64,000 nt of DNA from JAJCZZ01 sp964569085 (GTDB lineage Bacteria; Gemmatimonadota; Gemmatimonadetes; Longimicrobiales; Gaopeijiaceae), in contig CAZMTA010000001.1 in the NCBI GenBank assembly GCA_964569085.1, forward strand, positions 186,001 through 250,000, in the 5' to 3' direction. The number at the start of each line of letters is the position of its first letter. Within the stretch, counting starts at the first letter, position 1. Made by a program: the position numbers and the translations under genes. Positions 25,276-33,224 of this stretch are shown here, one piece after another. The notes beneath the pieces are model-generated. The model saw only the letters and a list, made by a program, of their open reading frames with translations, was not told the origin of the DNA and searched no databases.

Positions 25276-25558
25276 ACCAGCGGTCCTCCCGGAGGTCTCG
25301 GTACAGGGTGACGGGGCGCCCGTCGTCGAGGACGACGGCACGGTAGGCCCGGGAGATGGGCACGCGCCACCACTCGTCGTCGATGCGCCAGCGCTCCCGT
25401 ACCGCCTCCACCCGGCGGGCGGTCCGCCCCGGGAGGCGCACGAAGGTCGGCTCTCCGTCCTCGTCGGTGCGCACCTCCACCCGCCGGGGCCGGCCCAGGG
25501 AGCGGAGGCGGGGGGGCGGGGAGGAGGCCCCTGGAGACGGGCCCGGCGAGGGGGTCAC
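25256..25558 (-). CDS. DUF6504-family small protein
   Basis: The 100-residue product shows the DUF6504 pattern: RVEAVRERWRIDDEWWR, then YRAVVLDDGRPVTLYRDL and REDRWYVQRG. Such proteins are found next to Y-family polymerase homologues of the ImuB type, as here (GTGA overlap with the imuB stop). The function is unknown; it may bind the mutasome or DNA. Confidence 0.75.
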   Translation of the reverse strand: MTPSPGPSPGASSPPPRLRSLGRPRRVEVRTDEDGEPTFVRLPGRTARRVEAVRERWRIDDEWWRVPISRAYRAVVLDDGRPVTLYRDLREDRWYVQRGA

Positions 25559-26967
25559 GGATCGAAGCGCATGAGGGCGTGGCGGCGCTCGGGGATGCGC
25601 GACCAGGGGTCGATCTCCACCACCCGATAGAGGGGGGAATGGCCTAGACGTAGCTTCAGCTCACGTACCGCATCTTTAAGCGAGGCAGGGGTTTGACCAC
25701 GTTCTAGCGCACCGCCTTCTCGGGCCCGTCCCGCCGCCTCCTTGCGGTCGAAGAGGTCGGCCTGGGCGGAGGCCGCGCCGAAGCGGGTGAGCTCCAGGAA
25801 GAGCCCGTCCACCGCCCGGGGGGGAGGGGCCACCTCCATCTTCCCGCGGAGCGCGAAGACGATGCGCTCCTCCCGGGCCGTGGGCTCGCGCAGCGTCACC
25901 TCGACGCGCCACGAGCCTCCACCCTCCAGCCGGGCGCCCAGGCGGGCGTGGGTGACGCTCCGCCCCCGGCGCGCCGGTCGGGAGAGGGCCCGGCGCACCA
26001 GCCGGTCCAGGGCCGCGTGGAGGGCGCCCTGCATCCCCACCGGGTCCGGGAAGTCCAGCGAGACCCGGATGGGGCGGGGCCGGTGCCAGGGGCGCACCGG
26101 ATCCAGGCGATGGCCGGCGGCCCACGCCAGCGCGTGGCGGCCCTCGGGGCCGAACTGGGCCACGAGGGAGGGCTGGGGCAGGCGCCGGAGGTCCCCCAGG
26201 GTGGCCACGTCCAGCCGCTCCAGCCGCTGGATCATCAGGGGGTCCACCGGGAGGACCCCCACCGGGCAGGGAGCCAGGAAGGAGGCCAGCTCCTCCGGGG
26301 GCACGATCACCGGGGCGCCGGGGCGGGCGGCGGTGGCGGCCACCCACGCCCCGAACTTCCCCGGCGCCATCCCGGCCCGGGTGGCGGCCACCAGGGGGGC
26401 GGGGAAGACGTCGAAGAGGGTGCGGAGCGCCCGGCGGGCCTGGTGGCGGGGCGGGCCGAAGAGGCGGTCCAGCCCGTCCATCCCCAGGAAGACCCGCCCC
26501 CGTCCCGCGGGCTCCACCACGGGGGTGAGGCCGGAGAGGGCCTCCAGCATGGCCTCGTTGGCCGCGTCGTAGTGGGCCGGATCCGGCTCCAGGAGGGTGA
26601 GGGCGGGGCAGAGGGACACGGCCTGGGAGACGAGCTGTCCGGGGCGCACCCCGGCCTCCCACGCCCGCTCCGAGACCTGCTGCACGGTGCGGCGGGTGCG
26701 CTCCCCGTCGGAGAGGAGGGCCACGGAGGTGCTGTCCAGCTCCGGGGAGCGGACCAGCTCGAGGCGCAGCTCGAAGGTGGGGAGCCAGAGGCAGAGGGCA
26801 CGGCGGCTGCCCGGGGCCGACGGGCGGTCCCGGTCCGGGGCGGAGAGGAAGGCCGAGGCGGCTCCGGGGCCTCCGGCCCAGCGGAGGGCGTCGGAGGCGT
26901 TGGAATCCCACCCTCCACCGGTGGGGTGGGTGGGAACACGGTCGCGCGAAGAGGAGCCTCGGGCCAT
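25555..26967 (-). CDS. imuB: ImuB-like DNA polymerase Y-family protein (catalytically inactive type)
   Basis: The 470-residue protein has the Y-family palm/finger/little-finger order. The catalytic DxDxFF motif is replaced by LCLWLPTFELRLEL and the second acidic motif is missing, as in ImuB, the non-catalytic subunit that recruits DnaE2 to the beta clamp. HhH-type residues occur in RLERLDVATLGDLRRLP. Usually imuA precedes and dnaE2 follows; neither is here. Downstream are DUF6504 and recX in one overlapping operon. The segment 25625-25712 uses rare A/T-ending codons, unlike the rest. Confidence 0.83.
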   Translation of the reverse strand: MARGSSSRDRVPTHPTGGGWDSNASDALRWAGGPGAASAFLSAPDRDRPSAPGSRRALCLWLPTFELRLELVRSPELDSTSVALLSDGERTRRTVQQVSERAWEAGVRPGQLVSQAVSLCPALTLLEPDPAHYDAANEAMLEALSGLTPVVEPAGRGRVFLGMDGLDRLFGPPRHQARRALRTLFDVFPAPLVAATRAGMAPGKFGAWVAATAARPGAPVIVPPEELASFLAPCPVGVLPVDPLMIQRLERLDVATLGDLRRLPQPSLVAQFGPEGRHALAWAAGHRLDPVRPWHRPRPIRVSLDFPDPVGMQGALHAALDRLVRRALSRPARRGRSVTHARLGARLEGGGSWRVEVTLREPTAREERIVFALRGKMEVAPPPRAVDGLFLELTRFGAASAQADLFDRKEAAGRAREGGALERGQTPASLKDAVRELKLRLGHSPLYRVVEIDPWSRIPERRHALMRFDP

Positions 26968-27030
26968 GGCGGGATGGGACGTCGTCGGGGGACGGGAGCG
27001 GTGGCGTGCGGACGGCGGTCCGGGTGAGCC

Positions 27031-27083
27031 CGAACAGAAACCGAAAGTCTCCCGAAGATAGAGGCCCGCTCCGGGACCGGCAA
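27031..27083 (-). promoter_or_regulatory. imuB promoter with three direct TTCG repeats
   Basis: On the minus strand TTGCCG (27083-27078) and TATCTT (27060-27055) are 17 bp apart, a good sigma-70-type promoter. Starting at the -10 box, TTCG recurs three times with an exact 11-bp period (complements at 27053, 27042 and 27031). This resembles the direct-repeat GTTC-N7-GTTC LexA box of alphaproteobacteria and could make imuB-recX damage-inducible. Confidence 0.5.
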
Positions 27084-27120
27084 GGAGGATGGAGGGCCCG
27101 GCGAGGCCCCCCGGGAACGG

Positions 27121-28716
27121 CTATCCGTCCAGCGCCTCGCGGACCTTCTCGGCCAGGGCGCGCAGGGAGAAGGGCTTGGCCAGCCAGCTCCCGGAGGGCG
27201 GGGGCTCGCCCTCCACGTCCAGGGCGTCACGGTAGCCCGAGACGTAGAGCACCGGCAGGTCCTGCCGGGTGACCCGGAGCTCCCGCACCAGGCGGCCGCC
27301 GGACATCCCCGGCATGACGACGTCCGTCATCAGGAGGTCCACGGGATGAGCCCCGTCCTCGGTCCACAGCCCGGCGTGGAGCTCCAGCGCCTCGTCGGGC
27401 CCCGAGGCCTGGATCACCGAATAGCCCAGGCTGGAGAGGAGCCGGCCGGTCTGGTGTCGCACCCTGGCGTCGTCCTCCACCAGGAGGACCCGCTCCGTCC
27501 CGGTGGGAAGGGTCCCGGCGTGGATCCGAGGCGCGTGGCGGCGGCGGCGCGGCGCCCCGGCGCGGCGGGGGAGGTGGACGCGCACCGTGGTCCCCCGGCC
27601 CGGCGCGCTCGACACCCGGATCCGTCCGCCGCTCTGCTCCACGATCCCCTGGACGGTGGCCAGCCCCAGCCCCGCGCCGACCCGCTGCTTCCGGGTGGTG
27701 AAGAAGGGGTCGAACATCCGGGCGAGGGTGTCCTCGTCCATCCCCTCGCCGCCGTCGGTGACCTCCAGGAGGGCGTGGGGACCGGGCTTCAGCGGGCTTC
27801 CGGCCGTGTCCTCCTCGTCCAGCGTCACCTCCTCGGTGCGCACCACCAGGTGGCCTCCGAAGGGCATGGCGTCCCGGGCGTTCATCACCAGGTTCAGCAG
27901 CACCTGCTCCATCTGGGCCGGATCGACGTCCACGGCGGCCTGCCCGGGGCAGAGGCTCAGCACCAGCTCGATGCTCTCCGGGAGGGTGCGGCGGAAGAGC
28001 GCCTCCATCCCCACCACCACGTCGTTGAGGCTGACCTGGCGGGGGTTCATGGTCTGGCGGCCGCTGAAGGTCAGGAGGGCTTCGGTGAGCTCCCGGGCGT
28101 GGACCACGGCGTCGGAAACGGCCTCGAGGTCCTCCTGCGCTTCCGCGTCGCCTTCCAGGCGCCGTCGCAGCGACTCCACCGTGGGCAGGATCACCGAGAG
28201 GAGGTTGTTGAAGTCGTGGGCGATGCCCCGGGCGAGCCCGTTCACCGCCTCGTCCTTCCGGGCCAGGTGGAGGTGGGTCTCGAGGCGCCGTCGCTCGTCC
28301 TCGGCCTCCTGGAGCGCCGCGCGGTCGCGGGCCCGCAGGACCAGGAGGGTGCGCCGGGCCCCGCCCAGGGGGGTCGCCCGGAGCTCCACCTCGAGCATCC
28401 GCCCGTCCTGGGTCTCCCAGCGGCGGTGCCGCGGCTCCTGGTCCCCCACGGCGGCGGCCAGGAGGAGGTACTCCGAGAGGTCCGGGGAGCGGTCCAGGAT
28501 CTCCAGCCTCCGTCCGGCCAGCTCCCCGGGAAGGAAGCCCATGGCGGTGGCGAAGGTCCGGTTCACCGCGGCCAGGACCCCGGTGCGGGCGTCCACGAGG
28601 GCCAGGGCGCTGGGGCTGTCCCGGAAGAGGCCGGACGGGACCGACTCCACGAGCCCACGGGGATCGCCGGCGTAGGGCATGGATCGGGGGTGGTACGAGG
28701 GGTCCTGGGCGGACAT
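27121..28716 (-). CDS. Hybrid histidine kinase (PAS-HisKA-HATPase-REC)
   Basis: The 531-residue soluble kinase has a PAS domain (about residues 30-135), a HisKA domain with phosphoacceptor in GLARGIAHDFNNLLSV, an HATPase_c domain (N box LLNLVMNARDAM, DGGEGMD, GAGLGLATVQGIVEQSGG), and a C-terminal receiver (LLVEDDARVR, phosphoacceptor in LLMTDVVMPGMSG, Lys in WLAKPFS). There is no membrane segment, so it senses a cytoplasmic cue. A second ATG at 28680 is possible; neither start has a strong ribosome site. A TAGCTT -10-like box lies 27 bp upstream. Confidence 0.9.
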   Translation of the reverse strand: MSAQDPSYHPRSMPYAGDPRGLVESVPSGLFRDSPSALALVDARTGVLAAVNRTFATAMGFLPGELAGRRLEILDRSPDLSEYLLLAAAVGDQEPRHRRWETQDGRMLEVELRATPLGGARRTLLVLRARDRAALQEAEDERRRLETHLHLARKDEAVNGLARGIAHDFNNLLSVILPTVESLRRRLEGDAEAQEDLEAVSDAVVHARELTEALLTFSGRQTMNPRQVSLNDVVVGMEALFRRTLPESIELVLSLCPGQAAVDVDPAQMEQVLLNLVMNARDAMPFGGHLVVRTEEVTLDEEDTAGSPLKPGPHALLEVTDGGEGMDEDTLARMFDPFFTTRKQRVGAGLGLATVQGIVEQSGGRIRVSSAPGRGTTVRVHLPRRAGAPRRRRHAPRIHAGTLPTGTERVLLVEDDARVRHQTGRLLSSLGYSVIQASGPDEALELHAGLWTEDGAHPVDLLMTDVVMPGMSGGRLVRELRVTRQDLPVLYVSGYRDALDVEGEPPPSGSWLAKPFSLRALAEKVREALDG

Positions 28717-28866
28717 ACGGGCACGGGTTGGGGACAGCACGAAAGCTAACACGGGCCGGACCCGGACGGGGCGGCGGCGCCGGCGGGCGCGGGAGGGCTC
28801 CACCTCCCGGCCCGCAGGCGCTATCGTGAGTCGTCGTCGTCCCTTCGTCCCCAGCCCACGCCGCCC

Positions 28867-30360
28867 ATGAAGCTGCTCCTGCACACCTCGGATCCCGTGG
28901 CCGCAGACGCGTCCCTCCTCGCCGTGGCCGTGACGAAGGGCACCACGGAGCCCGGGGGCCTCCTGGGCCGCCTGGACGAGCACCTGGACGGCGCCGTGGC
29001 ACGGGTCCTGGCCGCCGGGGACATGGAGGGCGCCGAGGGCCAGGACGTGGTGCTCTACGCCGCCGGGGAGACCGGCCCGCGCCGGGTGCTCCTCCTGGGG
29101 CTGGGCGAGGCCGACGCGGTCGACGCGGAGCGGGTCCGCCAGCACGCCGGCCGCGCCGTGCGCGCCGCGGAGCGCCTGGGCGTCGAGTCCCTGGCGCTGG
29201 CCCTCCCGGCGGCCGGCGGGGTCGACGCCCGCGAGGTCGCCCAGGCGGCCGCGGAGGGAGCCGCTCTGGCCGCGTGGCGCTTCACCGAGCTCAAGGGCGG
29301 GGAAGAGGGGGACGCGGCCACCGCCGTCACCCGGGTCGAGCTCTACGGCGAAGGGGACGCCGAGGCCCTGGGGGCCGCGGCCCGCGCCGGGGAGATCGTG
29401 GCCCGGGGCGCCAACTTCGCCCGGACCCTCCAGGCCCGGCCCGGGAACGTGGCCACCCCCACCCACCTGGCCGACGAAGCCCGGCGCATGGCCCAGGAGG
29501 TGGGGCTGGACGTCACGATCTTCGACGAGGAGGCCATGGAGGAGGCCGGCATGTACGCCATCCTCACCGTCTCCCGGGGCTCCCACGAGGAGGCCCGGCT
29601 CATCGTCCTCGAGCACCGGGGCGGCGCCGACGGCGATGCTCCGCTGGTCCTGGTGGGGAAGGGGCTCACCTTCGACGCCGGCGGCATCTCCATCAAGCCC
29701 GCCAAGGGCATGGAGAGCATGAAGTTCGACATGTCCGGCGGCGCGGCGGTCCTGGGCGCCATGCGGGCGGTGGCCGAGCTCGACGTCCCCCTGAACGTGG
29801 TCGGCATCGTGCCGTCCTCGGAGAACCTCCCGTCTGGGACCGCCGTGAAGCCCGGGGACGTCATCCCGACGCTGGGCGGCAAGACGGTGGAGGTCATCAA
29901 CACCGACGCCGAGGGGCGCCTGATCCTCGCCGACGCCCTGGCCCACGGGGCCCGCCTGAAGCCCGCGGCCATGGTGGACTGCGCCACCCTCACCGGGGCC
30001 GTGGTGGTGGCCCTGGGGCACCACGCCGCGGGGGTCATGGGCAACGACGACGCCCTGGTGGAGGAGCTGCGCGAGGCCGGTCGGGCCTCCGGCGAGCGCT
30101 GCTGGCCGCTCCCCCTCTGGGACGACTACCGGCGGCAGCTCGACAGCGACACGGCGGACCTCAAGAACGTCGGGGGGCGGCCCGCGGGGAGCATCACCGC
30201 CGGGATGTTCCTCAAGGAGTTCGTGGGCGACACCCGGTGGGGGCACCTGGACGTGGCGGGCACCGCCTACGGCGACGACCCGCTCCCGTACCAGCGAAAG
30301 GGCGGCTTCGGCTTCCCCACCCGCCTGCTGGTCGCCTGGGTCCGGAGCCGCGCCGGCTGA
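28867..30360 (+). CDS. pepA: Leucyl aminopeptidase (M17, PepA type)
   Basis: The 497-residue protein has the M17 layout: a variable N-terminal macro-like domain and a C-terminal catalytic domain with the metal/catalytic lysine in VGKGLTFDAGGISIKP, Asp and Lys in MESMKFDMSGG, and the signature NTDAEGRL. The enzyme removes N-terminal residues from peptides in the cytoplasm and is usually a hexamer with two metal ions. It is followed two bases later by an outer-membrane protein gene, so the two are probably cotranscribed. Confidence 0.95.
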   Translation: MKLLLHTSDPVAADASLLAVAVTKGTTEPGGLLGRLDEHLDGAVARVLAAGDMEGAEGQDVVLYAAGETGPRRVLLLGLGEADAVDAERVRQHAGRAVRAAERLGVESLALALPAAGGVDAREVAQAAAEGAALAAWRFTELKGGEEGDAATAVTRVELYGEGDAEALGAAARAGEIVARGANFARTLQARPGNVATPTHLADEARRMAQEVGLDVTIFDEEAMEEAGMYAILTVSRGSHEEARLIVLEHRGGADGDAPLVLVGKGLTFDAGGISIKPAKGMESMKFDMSGGAAVLGAMRAVAELDVPLNVVGIVPSSENLPSGTAVKPGDVIPTLGGKTVEVINTDAEGRLILADALAHGARLKPAAMVDCATLTGAVVVALGHHAAGVMGNDDALVEELREAGRASGERCWPLPLWDDYRRQLDSDTADLKNVGGRPAGSITAGMFLKEFVGDTRWGHLDVAGTAYGDDPLPYQRKGGFGFPTRLLVAWVRSRAG

Positions 30361-30361
30361 C

Positions 30362-32332
30362 ATGGGTCCGTTCCGCTCGCTTCCCCGGCCCGGCCTCCGG
30401 TCCGGGCTCGTGCCGGTCCGCGTGGCCGGGCCGGTCCTCGTGGCCCTCCTGGCCACCGTGGCCCCGGTGCGCGCCCAGGAGCCCCCGGACACGGCGCCGC
30501 CGCCGCCCGACTCGGTGGCGCGGGACACGCTGGCCCTCCCGGACTCGCTGGCCGCTGCGGCGGACAGCCTCCCGGAGGACACGATCTTCTACAACCTCCC
30601 GGCCGTGCCCGAGCCCGTGCCGGAAGGGTGGGCGCGGGGGATCTGGATCTGGGACCACGAGGAGATCCTGGCCTCCGGCGCCACCACGGTGCTGGAGCTG
30701 GTGGACGAGGTCCCCGGGATGGTCCCCCTCCGGGGCGGCGACCACGGCACGCCCCTCGGGCTGACCGCCTTCGGGGCGGCCGGCGGGGGGCTCCGGGTCC
30801 TCCGGGACGGGGTGGAGATGATCCCCCTGGCCGGAAGCGTGCCGGACCTCCAGCGCGTGGGGCTCGGGGGCGTGGACGAGGTGCGCCTCGAGCGCCACAT
30901 GGGCGAGCTGGTGATCCATCTCCGCTCCAAGCGCTACGAGGACCACCGGGCCTGGTCCCTGGTGGAGGCCGGCACCGGCGACCTGGACACGAACTTCTTC
31001 CGGGGGAGCTTCGCCAACCCCACCGCGCTGGGCGGCTCGGTGGCGCTGGCGCTGGAGCGGGTGGACACCCGGGGCCCCCGGGGCGACGAGGACGGGAACC
31101 GGAACGGGGTCTGGGCGCGGTACCAGCTCCACGCGGGGGACCGGGCGGGGCTGTCGGTGGACTTCCGGCGGATGTCCACCGAGACCGAGCTCGACGTCTA
31201 CCCCTCCTCCACGAGCCGGACGGACTGGGGGGTCCGGGGACGGGCCCTCCTCCTGCCCGGGATGGTGGGCGAGGCCTGGTGGGCCTCCTCCTCCTACGAC
31301 CTGGACGAGCCCGCCGCCGAGTTCGAGGGCATCGGGGGCTCCCGCTCCCAGGCGGGCACCCGCCTGGTGTGGGAGCGGAGCGGCCTCTTCGGACGGGGCG
31401 TGGGGACCTGGTTCTCCGGGGACGACCTCCCCGGGAGCCGCCTGGAGCTGACCGGCGGCTACGACAACCCCGTCCTGGGCGGCGTGAGCGCCACCTGGGA
31501 GCGGACCGGCTGGTCGGGGACGTCGACCGCGGCCACCCGCCTCCAGGCGTGGACCGCGCCGTTCCTGGGCTTCTCCCTCTTCGCGTCGCGGGAGTCGGGG
31601 ACGCGGGGCGCCCGGACGGGCCCGATCCGCTCGGAGGCGCCGGGCGTCCCGGAGCCGGACACGGGGGACGTGGCGGAGCCGGACAGCGGGGTCGTCGCGG
31701 AGCCCGAGCCGGAGCTCGCGGACCCCCTCTTCCGGGTCGTGGACCGCTCGGCCACCCGGTACGGCGCCCAGTGGGCGTGGCGCGGGGTCGTGCTCTCCGG
31801 CGCGCTCCTGGAGGTGGAGGCGGACTCCCTGCTGCCCACCGGGCTCCCCTTCGACCGCGGCGAGGCCGCGCTCCCGGGCGGCACCCGGAGCGGGTGGGAG
31901 GCGTTCGGGCGCTTGCCCCTGCCGCTCCTGGACGGGCTCCACGTCCAGGGCTCGCTCCAGCAGTGGGAGGAGGCGTGGCCCTACCTACCGGAGCGCATCT
32001 ACCGGGGCTCCTTCGTCTACCACCGGACCTTCCTGGAGTCGGGGAACCTGGAGCTCGACGCGCGCGTCGGCGTCCGGGGCCGGGATCCCATGACCACGCG
32101 GATCCTCGGGGACGAGACGGTGGACGAGGAGACCGGGGAGACGGTGCGGGAGCTCCTCACCGTCCCCTTCTACCAGAGCTGGTACGGCCGCATCCAGGTG
32201 CGGGTCGTGACGGTGCGGGTCTTCATCTCCTGGGAGAACGCGGCGGTGCGCCGCAACCTCCAGGACGTCCCCGGGCGGGTCCTTCCCCGGACGCGGGCCT
32301 CGTACGGCATCCGCTGGACCCTCTGGAATTGA
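30362..32332 (+). CDS. TonB-plug outer-membrane beta-barrel protein
   Basis: The 656-residue protein has a signal peptide (cleavage after APVRAQ), a Pro/Asp-rich spacer, a TonB-dependent-receptor plug domain (TTVLELVDEVPGMVPLRGGD, LRVLRDGVEMIPL, VDEVRLERHMG) and a barrel of alternating aromatic beta strands ending in YGIRWTLWN, with a C-terminal aromatic tail. It is short for a full TonB receptor and I see no clear TonB box, so it may be a receptor relative with a small barrel. An acidic PEPDTGDVAEPDSG repeat region interrupts the barrel. Substrate unknown. Confidence 0.8.
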   Translation: MGPFRSLPRPGLRSGLVPVRVAGPVLVALLATVAPVRAQEPPDTAPPPPDSVARDTLALPDSLAAAADSLPEDTIFYNLPAVPEPVPEGWARGIWIWDHEEILASGATTVLELVDEVPGMVPLRGGDHGTPLGLTAFGAAGGGLRVLRDGVEMIPLAGSVPDLQRVGLGGVDEVRLERHMGELVIHLRSKRYEDHRAWSLVEAGTGDLDTNFFRGSFANPTALGGSVALALERVDTRGPRGDEDGNRNGVWARYQLHAGDRAGLSVDFRRMSTETELDVYPSSTSRTDWGVRGRALLLPGMVGEAWWASSSYDLDEPAAEFEGIGGSRSQAGTRLVWERSGLFGRGVGTWFSGDDLPGSRLELTGGYDNPVLGGVSATWERTGWSGTSTAATRLQAWTAPFLGFSLFASRESGTRGARTGPIRSEAPGVPEPDTGDVAEPDSGVVAEPEPELADPLFRVVDRSATRYGAQWAWRGVVLSGALLEVEADSLLPTGLPFDRGEAALPGGTRSGWEAFGRLPLPLLDGLHVQGSLQQWEEAWPYLPERIYRGSFVYHRTFLESGNLELDARVGVRGRDPMTTRILGDETVDEETGETVRELLTVPFYQSWYGRIQVRVVTVRVFISWENAAVRRNLQDVPGRVLPRTRASYGIRWTLWN

Positions 32333-32364
32333 TCAGGGGGGTCCGGCGCCGGACGCCCCTGATC
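32331..32364. terminator. Strong bidirectional hairpin
   Basis: GATCAGGGG and CCCCTGATC arms continue inward into GTCCGGC/GCCGGAC, giving a 16-17-bp stem directly at the stop codon of the outer-membrane protein gene. The minus-strand lipoprotein gene ends at 32382, so the stem can serve both directions. Confidence 0.7.
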
Positions 32365-32381
32365 CGTCGGCTGACGGCGAC

Positions 32382-32729
32382 CTACGGCGGTCCTTCCTCC
32401 AGGATGCGGACGAGGCGCCACCGGTAGGCTCCGGCGTCGGCCGGGGGATCGGGCACGAGGCTCCGCTCCACCTCCAGGAGGTACCGGGTCCCGTCCCGGT
32501 GCTCGAAGCCCTCGATGGGATCGTAGAAGTTCCGCCACTCCTCCTCGCCGGGGCCGCGGACCCGAAGGCACCGCTGGACCATCTCCCCCACGCACCGCAC
32601 CGTCTCCGGCGCCACCTCCAGGACCACGAGATCCTCCTGGGCGGGGGCCGGGGCCGAGCCGCACGCGGTCGTGCCGGCGAGCCCGAGGGCCAGCACGGCG
32701 AGGAGCCTCCTTCGACGGGGACGCTTCAT
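32382..32729 (-). CDS. DUF4377 lipoprotein (copy 1)
   Basis: The 115-residue product has a lipoprotein signal (LALGLAGTTAC) and the DUF4377 pattern: RCVGEMVQRCLRVRGPGEEE, then FYDPIEGFEHRDGTRYLLEV, then pP and YRWRLVRIL. The two cysteines in CVGEMVQRC probably form a disulfide. The function is unknown; related domains occur in META/HslJ-type envelope proteins. It is paralogous to the next upstream gene and probably cotranscribed with it. Confidence 0.8.
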   Translation of the reverse strand: MKRPRRRRLLAVLALGLAGTTACGSAPAPAQEDLVVLEVAPETVRCVGEMVQRCLRVRGPGEEEWRNFYDPIEGFEHRDGTRYLLEVERSLVPDPPADAGAYRWRLVRILEEGPP

Positions 32730-32781
32730 GCGCGGGCTCTCCTGGGCGGAACGGGGGGCGGGGCGGCTCTCCGGGACCTCG

Positions 32782-33138
32782 TCAGCCTCCGGGCCGCTCC
32801 TCCAGGATGCGGACGAGGCGGTACGAGTACGAGGATCCGCCGGCCGGCGGATCCGGGACCACCCGGCGGGCCACCTCCAGAGTGTACGCCGTGCCCTCTT
32901 GGTGCGTGAAGCCCTCGATGGGCGAGTAGAAGAGCCGCCAGGCGGCCTCTCCGGGCTCGCGGACCTGCAGGCACCGACCTTCGAGCTCCCCCACGCACGG
33001 AGCCGTCTCCGCGGCCACCTCGAGGACGAGGATCTCCTCTCCCGGTTCCAGGGCCGAATCGCCGCAGGCCGCCAGGAGGAGGAGGGTCAGGGCGCCGAGG
33101 AGGAGCAGGGTCGTGGCCCGCGCTCGCGGAGGTCGCAT
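32782..33138 (-). CDS. DUF4377 lipoprotein (copy 2)
   Basis: The 118-residue tandem paralogue of the downstream gene has lipobox TLLLLAAC, the conserved CVGELEGRCLQVREPGEAAW, FYSPIEGFTHQEGTAYTLEV and SYRLVRIL, aligned without gaps over the core. The two copies differ mainly in the signal peptide and a few core residues, so the duplication is not recent. It lies between two hairpins; the ATG at 33138 directly follows the astacin terminator region. Confidence 0.78.
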   Translation of the reverse strand: MRPPRARATTLLLLGALTLLLLAACGDSALEPGEEILVLEVAAETAPCVGELEGRCLQVREPGEAAWRLFYSPIEGFTHQEGTAYTLEVARRVVPDPPAGGSSYSYRLVRILEERPGG

Positions 33139-33164
33139 GGGACGTCCCGTGGGATTCCGACGTG

Positions 33165-33197
33165 CCTCCGGGGGCGGGACGAGCCCGCCCCCGGAGG
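33165..33197 (-). terminator. Hairpin after the astacin gene
   Basis: Perfect 14-bp arms (33165-33178 and 33184-33197, core CTCCGGGGGCGGG) with the loop ACGAG. It lies 28 bp beyond the astacin stop on the minus strand. Confidence 0.65.
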
Positions 33198-33224
33198 AGC
33201 CCACGCCGGCCTCGCCGGTCCGGG

